Assembly: GCF_012849555.1 (NCBI RefSeq)
Contig: NZ_CP051685.1
Coordinates: 1,860,001 to 1,924,000, forward strand
Origin: Massilia forsythiae
Lineage (GTDB): Bacteria; Pseudomonadota; Gammaproteobacteria; Burkholderiales; Burkholderiaceae_D
DNA: 64,000 nt
Reading direction: 5' to 3'
In this document: positions 57,478 through 64,000 of the stretch, piece by piece
How the letters are laid out: every line of letters starts with the position of its first letter
Position numbering within the stretch: position 1 is the stretch's first letter
Program-made: the position numbers and the translations under genes
Notes under the pieces: generated by a model
Told to the model about the DNA's origin: nothing
The model's input: only the letters and a program-made list of their open reading frames with translations
Database searches by the model: none

Positions 57478-59337
57478 TCAGGATTGCTTCGGCGATATCA
57501 CCAATTCCGGCTGCGGGCGCGGCGCATGGTCGGACAGGTTCGCCGGCCCGATCTGCGGCGGGATGGCGACGATGCCCTTCCACAGGATGTCGCCGGCCAC
57601 GCGGTTGGCTTCGCTCAAGCGGTAGGCCGGCAGCGCTTGCTGCCCCTGCGCCTGCCACAGGGCGGCGTAGGACGGCGCCAGGCGGGCATCGTGCCAGGCC
57701 TGGTGCAATGGCGACAAGGTGTCCTGCAGCACGGCGGCGGTGCTGCGCATGCGCACCCAGCGGTGGTTCAGCCAGCCGTTCTGCGCGGCGACCGGATCGA
57801 GGAAGCGCTCGATCAATTGATGCGCCGCGGTGGCGCCGCTGGCGCTCATGATGCGGATCGCCTGGCGCTTCATGTCCAGGTTGAGTCCCCCTTCCGAACG
57901 TTTATGGCGGATCACTACCACGCGGTCGCGGTAGCCCGGCGTGCGTTTCAGGGCTTCGTCGCGCCAGCCGCGGACGGTGGCCAGCAGGGCGCTCAGGAAG
58001 CGCGGCAGCAGCGGTACGCCGGCGGCATCGTCGATCGCCACATACGCCGTGGTGATGCCTTCGTTGTTGTTTTCCGGGAGCGTGACGCGCGCGGTCGGAC
58101 CGGCCAGCCGGCTTTGTCGATCTTCCTGCAGGTCGTCCTGCAAGGTGACGCCGAAGGTGGGGCGGGTCGGCAGGATGGCATCGAAGAAATGGATCGGGAA
58201 ATTGCTGGTCAAGCCGCCATCGGAAAACCAGACGCGCAGCAGTTCGACCCCGCTGCCCGGCAGCGGCAGGGCGCGGATGCGGTACAGCGGCACCGCCTGC
58301 AGCAGCAGCGGAAAGCTCAGGCTCATGCGCGCCGCCACCAGCACCGGCAAGTCGTCGGCGGGCGGCATGAAGTGGTAATCCATTCCTTGCCGGTTGTGTT
58401 CCTGCAGCAGCGCCTGCGTGCGTGCGCCGTGGCGCGGGGCGCCGGCGTGGGCAATGAGCCAGGCGACGATCTCGGGCGGGAACAGGTGCGCCAGTTCGGA
58501 AGCGCGGAACACCAGGTCGGCGCTGGCGTAGGGCAGGCGGTGCGCGCGCAATTCGCTGACGCCGGTGCTCATCAGCGCCAGCTCGATCGGCGGCTCCGAA
58601 GCGCGCAGCTGGCCGAAGGTCAGCGGCTGGTCGAGCGGCAGGCCGGCGATCTCCTGCACCGTCGCATGCAGCCATTCGGTCAGCGCCGGCGGCTGTCCGG
58701 GACCGCTGCGCAAACCCGGGCAGATGCCGCAGCGGTTGTGGCGCAGCCCGCGCCAGGCGGAGATTGCCGCGTGCAGCACGGCGCCCAGCAGCGCGGCGGC
58801 CGCCATCGACAGGCCGAACCACAGGCCGCCCGCCAGCCAGCCGGCCATGGTGAGCGGCCAATGCCCGCCCACCAGGCCGCTGCTGACGAAGGCGCCGAGC
58901 AGCCAGGCGCTGCTGCCCAGCAGCGCGCCCGGCGCAAAATGCAGCGGCAGCGCCAGCACGATGCGCGCCGCCGCGCGCGGCCTGCTGCCGGCGTTCAGCG
59001 CCGCAGCGAGCACGCGGAAATGCGCCGACAAGTCCGTGCAGGGCTGGAATAGGGAAAACAGCCGGGTTTTACCGGCGACCGTGGCGCGCAGGCGGCGCGG
59101 CAGCTTGGCCAGCAAATAAAAGCCGTCGTCGCTGCCCTGCCCGCTCTTGCGCACGCGGTTGCGTTTGTATTGGGCGGCGGCGCTGGCGATGGCCGCCACC
59201 GCGCCCACGCTGGCGCCGCCGATCGAGCGCAAGGTAAAGCGCTTGGCCAGCCGGGCGACAAAGGCGGGATAGACCACGCCCGAGGTCACCCCGCCCTCCA
59301 TCACGATATCGCATTCATCGGGCAGAAAATCCGCCAT
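57478..59337 (-). CDS. Patatin-like phospholipase with central membrane segments
   Basis: 619 residues from the ATG at 59337, which has a better-spaced GGAGA than the ATG six bases upstream. ADFLPDECDIVMEGGVTSGVVYPAFVARLAKRF gives the oxyanion loop, GGASVGAVAAIAS the nucleophile elbow (Ser of GxSxG) and FSDGGLTSNFPI the catalytic Asp of DGG. A hydrophobic insert between them (about residues 120-195) holds three or four membrane segments, so it is probably a membrane-anchored phospholipase. It is convergent with the T6SS block. An effector role is possible, but no VgrG, PAAR or immunity gene is adjacent. Confidence 0.82.
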   Translation of the reverse strand: MADFLPDECDIVMEGGVTSGVVYPAFVARLAKRFTLRSIGGASVGAVAAIASAAAQYKRNRVRKSGQGSDDGFYLLAKLPRRLRATVAGKTRLFSLFQPCTDLSAHFRVLAAALNAGSRPRAAARIVLALPLHFAPGALLGSSAWLLGAFVSSGLVGGHWPLTMAGWLAGGLWFGLSMAAAALLGAVLHAAISAWRGLRHNRCGICPGLRSGPGQPPALTEWLHATVQEIAGLPLDQPLTFGQLRASEPPIELALMSTGVSELRAHRLPYASADLVFRASELAHLFPPEIVAWLIAHAGAPRHGARTQALLQEHNRQGMDYHFMPPADDLPVLVAARMSLSFPLLLQAVPLYRIRALPLPGSGVELLRVWFSDGGLTSNFPIHFFDAILPTRPTFGVTLQDDLQEDRQSRLAGPTARVTLPENNNEGITTAYVAIDDAAGVPLLPRFLSALLATVRGWRDEALKRTPGYRDRVVVIRHKRSEGGLNLDMKRQAIRIMSASGATAAHQLIERFLDPVAAQNGWLNHRWVRMRSTAAVLQDTLSPLHQAWHDARLAPSYAALWQAQGQQALPAYRLSEANRVAGDILWKGIVAIPPQIGPANLSDHAPRPQPELVISPKQS

Positions 59338-59510
59338 CGCCATTCTCCATGGATCACCCTGCCTGCATTATGCGACGCTTCGGCCATCGCGGTTTATCGA
59401 AACAGCAGTGCAAGCCGATCGGGCCGGCAACCGGGGCCGCGTCATGCACGCATGCCGGCGCAATGCAGCGGGTTTTGCTAAGCTGCCATTTCCAAAAATT
59501 GTTATTTTTC

Positions 59511-60224
59511 ATGGACATCGGACACATCGAAGCAATCGCCCTGCGTTCCCTTGCCGGCGCGGCGCCGCATCCGGTCGCGTATGCCGAAGCGGTGCCGGCG
59601 CACGGCCTGCGCGGCGACCTGCATGCCGATCCGCTTTCCCCGAGACAAGTGCTGATCGCCGATGCCGGCGCCTATCGCGACCTGGCCTTGGCGCCGCACG
59701 CGCTGCGCGAAAACCTGCTGGTGAACATCGATACCGCGCGCCTGCACTCGGGAACGATACTGCAGTTCGGCACCGACGTGCGGCTGCGCCTGATGTTCCA
59801 GTGCGAGGCGTGCGGCCGGCTGGATGCCATCCGCCCCGGCCTGGCGCGCGCAGTGGGAGGGCGGCGCGGCATGCTGGCGCGGGTGCTCGCCGGCGGCGTC
59901 CTGCGGCCGGGCGACCGGGTGCGCGACCTGGGCCGCCTGCTGCCGGCCTGGTCCGACGACTGGCGGCTACGGGTGCGGCAAGTACTGGACGCAATGCCGC
60001 CCGGTGCCGTGATCGAGTACAAGCACCTGGCGCACCTGGCCGGCGTGGCCACTACCTATTGCCGCGCCTTTCCGCGCATGCTGAAGGGACTGGGACCGGG
60101 GTACGCCGCCAAGGCGGTATCGGCGCAGGCTGCGCCGGACCGGCCGCGCTGGCGTGGCGCGGGGCTGTTCGACGATGCGGCGCCGGCTTCCGGGCCGGCG
60201 CCGGCACGCCTGCCGGCCCCGTGA
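59511..60224 (+). CDS. MOSC-domain protein with an MGMT-like DNA-binding domain at the C-terminus
   Basis: 237 residues from the ATG at 59511 (MDIGHIEAIALRSLAGAAPHPV). Residues 1-150 form a MOSC domain (GDLHADPLSPRQVLIAD, LRENLLVNI, the conserved Cys in FQCEACGRLDAIRPGL). Such domains bind molybdenum or iron-sulphur substrates through that Cys. Residues about 155-200 (LRVRQVLDAMPPGAVIEYKHLAHLAGVATTYCRAFPRML) match the wing-helix DNA-binding domain of O6-alkylguanine methyltransferases, without the PCHR active site. It ends 4 bp from the modE stop in convergent orientation and lies by modABC, so a molybdenum link is likely. Confidence 0.75.
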   Translation: MDIGHIEAIALRSLAGAAPHPVAYAEAVPAHGLRGDLHADPLSPRQVLIADAGAYRDLALAPHALRENLLVNIDTARLHSGTILQFGTDVRLRLMFQCEACGRLDAIRPGLARAVGGRRGMLARVLAGGVLRPGDRVRDLGRLLPAWSDDWRLRVRQVLDAMPPGAVIEYKHLAHLAGVATTYCRAFPRMLKGLGPGYAAKAVSAQAAPDRPRWRGAGLFDDAAPASGPAPARLPAP

Positions 60225-60228
60225 ACGA

Positions 60229-61056
60229 TCAGCCCGGCACGCCGACGATGACGCTGGAGGCCTTGAACATCGCCATCGCCTGCTGTCCCTCGGCCAGGCC
60301 GAGCGCCGCGGCGCTGTCGTTGGTGATGACTGCCGCCACGGTGCCGTCGCCGGGCAGGTCGAGCACGACCTCGGTATTCACCGCGCCCGGCGTCAGGCGC
60401 GAGATCGTCCCCTGCAGGCGGTTGCGCGCCGAAAAGCGCGCGCCTTCGGCATCGGTCACCAGGATCACCGACGAGGATTTGATGAGGGCGAAGGCCTGGC
60501 GGCCGATGTCCAGGCCCAGGGTTTCGGTACTCTCGCGGGTGACGATGGCGACCAGGCGCTGGCCGCCGGCGATGTCGAGCTCGATCTCGTCGTTGACCGC
60601 GCCTTTTACCACGCGGCAGACGGTGCCGAAGAACTGGTTGCGGGCGCTGGTCTTGATGTTCAGGCGGCCGATCAGGGCGAGGTCGTCGGCGATACCGGCC
60701 GCCTGGCGGTTGAGTTGCTGGACGAAATCACGGTGGACCTGCTCGACCGCCTTGAAGTTTTTGACCAGCTGCTCGCCGCGCGGCGTCAGGCGCGTGCCGC
60801 CGCCGCCCTTGCCGCCGGCCAGGCGCTGCACCAGCGCTTCGCCGGCCAGGTTGTTCATGGCGTCGATGGCGTCCCAGGCCGCTTTATAACTCATCTTGAT
60901 GGCCTTGGCTGCCTGGCTGATCGACCCGGTCTCGGCGATCTTGGCGAGCAGTGCGATGCGTCCCGGGCCGCCGAAATTCTCGTCGCCCACCGTCATCCAT
61001 ACCGTGCCCTGCAGGGCGAAACCGTGTTGCGCACGCTGCTCGTCAGCTTGTTCCAT
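60229..61056 (-). CDS. modE: Molybdate-responsive transcriptional regulator ModE
   Basis: 275 residues from the ATG at 61056 (MEQADEQRAQHGF), with GGAGG five bases upstream. The N-terminal winged helix-turn-helix is RIALLAKIAETGSISQAAKAIKMSYKAAWDAIDAMNNLAGEALVQRLAGGKGGGGTRLTPRG. Two tandem MOP domains follow (SARNQFFGTVCRVVKGAVNDEIELDI, then SARNRLQGTISRLTPGAVNTEVVLDL), which bind molybdate. It is divergent from modA, and the palindrome between them fits a ModE operator. Confidence 0.95.
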   Translation of the reverse strand: MEQADEQRAQHGFALQGTVWMTVGDENFGGPGRIALLAKIAETGSISQAAKAIKMSYKAAWDAIDAMNNLAGEALVQRLAGGKGGGGTRLTPRGEQLVKNFKAVEQVHRDFVQQLNRQAAGIADDLALIGRLNIKTSARNQFFGTVCRVVKGAVNDEIELDIAGGQRLVAIVTRESTETLGLDIGRQAFALIKSSSVILVTDAEGARFSARNRLQGTISRLTPGAVNTEVVLDLPGDGTVAAVITNDSAAALGLAEGQQAMAMFKASSVIVGVPG

Positions 61057-61130
61057 CGATCCTCCAGCATCGGCATGCAGCCCGCAGCCCATGCCGCGCC
61101 GTAGGGATCAGCATGCCATCATGAAAAATT

Positions 61131-61956
<826 letters not shown>

Positions 61957-61965
61957 GTTCCAGGG

Positions 61966-62643
61966 ATGGATGAAGCGGACCTGGCGGCGGTCTGGCTGAC
62001 GCTGAAACTGGCGTCGACCGTCACCGTGCTGTTGCTGGTGGCCGGTACCCCGATCGCCTGGTGGCTGGCGCGCACCCGTTCGCGTCTAAAACCCATCGTG
62101 GCGGCCACGGTCGCGCTGCCGCTGGTATTGCCGCCGACGGTGATCGGCTTTTACCTGCTGGTGGCGTTGGGGCCGAACGGCGCCCTCGGCAAGCTCACTT
62201 CCACGCTCGGCCTGGGCTTGCTGCCCTTCACCTTCGCCGGGCTGGTGGTGGCGTCGGTGCTGTACTCGATGCCGTTCGTGGTACAGCCGCTGCAGAATGC
62301 CTTCGAAGCGGTCGGCGAGCGTCCGCTGGAAGTCGCGGCGACGCTGCGCGCCGGTCCCTGGGACACGTTCTGGTCGGTGGCGGTGCCGCTGGCCCGGCCC
62401 GGCTTCGTCACCGCCGCCATCCTCGGCTTTGCCCACACGGTCGGCGAATTCGGCGTGGTGCTGATGATCGGCGGAAACATCCCGGACAAGACGCGCGTGG
62501 TCTCGGTGCAGATCTACGACCACGTGGAAGCGGTGGAATATGCGCAGGCGCACTGGCTGTCCGGCGCCATGCTGGCGTTCAGCTTCATCGTGCTGCTGAC
62601 GTTATATGCCTTCAATCCCTCGTCGATGAAGGGAAGGCGCTGA
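61966..62643 (+). CDS. modB: Molybdate ABC transporter permease ModB
   Basis: 225 residues with about five membrane helices. The permease EAA loop ([49 protein letters not shown]) is typical of ModB, as is [15 protein letters not shown]. It overlaps modC by one base (TGATG). It is the inner-membrane channel of the transporter. Confidence 0.95.
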   Translation: MDEADLAAVWLTLKLASTVTVLLLVAGTPIAWWLARTRSRLKPIVAATVALPLVLPPTVIGFYLLVALGPNGALGKLTSTLGLGLLPFTFAGLVVASVLYSMPFVVQPLQNAFEAVGERPLEVAATLRAGPWDTFWSVAVPLARPGFVTAAILGFAHTVGEFGVVLMIGGNIPDKTRVVSVQIYDHVEAVEYAQAHWLSGAMLAFSFIVLLTLYAFNPSSMKGRR

Positions 62644-63716
62644 TGGCGGATGGGGTACTGGTCAAGCTGCGCATCGAGCGCAGTGCGTTCGTGCTGGATG
62701 TCGACCTGGCCCTGCCGGGATGCGGCATCACCGCCCTGTTCGGACCGTCGGGTTCCGGCAAGAGCACGTGCCTGCGCGCGATCGCCGGGCTGGAGCGCTC
62801 GGCCCGCGGCCGCGTCGTCGTCGGCAGCGAGGTCTGGCAGGATGCCGCGACCTTCGTGCCCACGCACCGGCGCGCGCTCGGCTACGTGTTCCAGGAAGCC
62901 AGCCTGTTTACTCACCTGAGCGTGCGCGCCAATCTCGAATTCGGGCGCAAGCGGGTACCGGCGCGTGAACGCCGCTATACCCCGGAAGCGGTGGCCGAGT
63001 TGCTCGGCATCGCCGCCCTGCTGGAACGCCGGCCGGCGCACCTGTCGGGCGGCGAGCGCCAGCGCGTGGCGATTGCGCGCGCGCTGCTGGCGTCGCCACG
63101 CCTATTGCTGATGGACGAGCCGCTGGCCGCGCTCGACGTGCGCCGCAAGGGGGAAATCCTGCCCTACCTGGAGCGTTTGCACGACGAATTGTCGATCCCG
63201 ATCATCTACGTCAGCCACGCCCCGGACGAGGTGGCGCGCCTGGCCGACCACCTGGTGCTGCTGGACGCCGGCAAGGTCGTCGCGAGCGGCCCGCTGCAGG
63301 ACACCCTGGCGCGCGCCGACCTGCCGCCGGCCTTTACGGACGATGCCGGCGTGGTGCTGGACACGGTCCTGGACGGCCACGAAGCCGACGACTTGTCCCG
63401 CCTGGCATTCGGCGACGGCGTGCTGCACGTCGGCCGCCGCCCGGAAGCGCCGGGCACGCGCCTGCGCTGCCGCATCCACGCGCGCGACGTCAGCCTGGCG
63501 CTGGAACGCCCGGCCGGCACCAGCATCCTGAACCTGTTGCCCGCCACCGTGAGCGCCACCACGCCTACCGACACCCCCGGCCACGTGCTGGTGCAGCTGC
63601 GCGCGGGCGCCACGCCGCTGCTGGCGCGCATCACCGAACGCTCGCGCCGCGAACTCGACATCGTGCCCGGACGCCAGGTATGGGCGCAAATCAAAGGCGT
63701 GGCGCTGCTGGGTTGA
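62643..63716 (+). CDS. modC: Molybdate ABC transporter ATPase ModC
   Basis: 357 residues from the ATG at 62643 inside TGATG; the longer open frame upstream overlaps modB and is not used. Walker [11 protein letters not shown]-loop [14 protein letters not shown], signature [16 protein letters not shown], Walker [13 protein letters not shown] and the H-loop YVSHAPDEV are all present. A C-terminal MOP-like domain ([30 protein letters not shown]) is typical of ModC. It powers molybdate import. Last gene of modABC. Confidence 0.95.
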   Translation: MADGVLVKLRIERSAFVLDVDLALPGCGITALFGPSGSGKSTCLRAIAGLERSARGRVVVGSEVWQDAATFVPTHRRALGYVFQEASLFTHLSVRANLEFGRKRVPARERRYTPEAVAELLGIAALLERRPAHLSGGERQRVAIARALLASPRLLLMDEPLAALDVRRKGEILPYLERLHDELSIPIIYVSHAPDEVARLADHLVLLDAGKVVASGPLQDTLARADLPPAFTDDAGVVLDTVLDGHEADDLSRLAFGDGVLHVGRRPEAPGTRLRCRIHARDVSLALERPAGTSILNLLPATVSATTPTDTPGHVLVQLRAGATPLLARITERSRRELDIVPGRQVWAQIKGVALLG

Positions 63717-63740
63717 AAAGCGGCTGCATTTCGCGCATTT

Positions 63741-63947
63741 CGGGGTCAGAGCACAATTCGGGGTCAGAGCACTTTGCCAGGAAATGGCTGCCTTGAACGC
63801 TTTACTCCATGCTGCCAAATGCCGGTGATCGAATCGGCCAATTTGTCGCTTTGCAGACGAAATTGACCTGCAAAGCGGTGGCCCAATACTGCTGGGCTAC
63901 TGTTCTATAAAGCGCTCTGACCCCGCATTCTGCTCTGACCCCGAATT
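63741..63947. repeat. Small repeat element with inverted pairs of a 13-bp word
   Basis: CGGGGTCAGAGCA occurs twice in direct orientation (63741-63753, 63759-63771), and its complement twice at the far side (GCTCTGACCCCG at 63914-63925, TGCTCTGACCCCG at 63931-63943). About 140 bp lie between with no open frame. The outer copies extend into AATT(C/G). It has the form of a small non-autonomous element or REP-type repeat. The window ends 53 bp later. Confidence 0.65.
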
Positions 63948-64000
63948 GGGGTGTCAGCGCACGCGGCGCATCGAGGAGATGCGGTGGTCCAGCTGGTCCA

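Overview
The window is a high-GC bacterial chromosome segment. Gene content suggests a betaproteobacterium of the Oxalobacteraceae (Massilia/Duganella/Janthinobacterium-like). The grounds are a bifunctional-type putA beside a divergent Lrp gene, monomeric isocitrate dehydrogenase, an Anbu proteasome-like operon and the neighbourhood of glmU and glmS. The genus is an inference from gene content, not from a search.

Layout. 1-12.4 kb is core: putA (partial), an Lrp regulator, a LysR regulator, a minus-strand series (rsmD, coaD, ferredoxin, DUF1003 protein, chalcone-isomerase-like protein), a lipoprotein, then glmU, an AsnC-type regulator and glmS. 12,413-39,335 is a Tn7-like transposon of about 26.9 kb in attTn7, 26 bp after the glmS stop. 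It has TGTG-type terminal inverted repeats, internal transposase-binding repeats at both ends and a perfect 5-bp target duplication (GCTGC). 39.4-50.8 kb is core again: an acetyltransferase-fold protein, an orphan AbrB/MazE-like protein, the four-gene Anbu operon, icd and a tyrosinase. 51.0-57.3 kb is a small type VI secretion block (tssE, tssF, tssG divergent from tssK plus a membrane protein). A patatin-like protein follows, then a molybdenum locus: a MOSC protein, modE, and modABC with a ModE-type palindrome in front. The last 260 bp hold a small repeat element.

The transposon is the main point of interest. It encodes tnsA, tnsB, tnsC and two different TnsD/TniQ-family targeting proteins; I see no tnsE. 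Its cargo is three apparent defence modules: (i) an intact ATPase plus subtilisin-like protease pair (IetAS type); (ii) a two-gene system of a nitrilase-fold protein and a Rad50/SMC-like ATPase with a CxxC zinc hook, which I cannot match confidently to a named system; (iii) a giant nuclease-STAND NTPase resembling the Avs (AVAST) family.

Most of the element appears disabled. Two copies of one 1,080-bp IS481-family element, each with its own 6-bp duplication, interrupt tnsD2 and the STAND gene. An IS3-family element interrupts the SMC gene. tnsB, tnsD2, the nitrilase gene and the SMC gene each carry one frameshift that adding back a single G/C to a short G/C run would repair. Removing the insertions and repairing the frameshifts gives continuous proteins of about 724 (TnsB), 583 (TnsD2), 597 (nitrilase), 1,206 (SMC) and 1,718 (STAND) residues. 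Only ietAS, tnsA, tnsC and tnsD1 read intact. Either the element is decaying and is kept for IetAS, or some frameshifts are homopolymer errors in the assembly.
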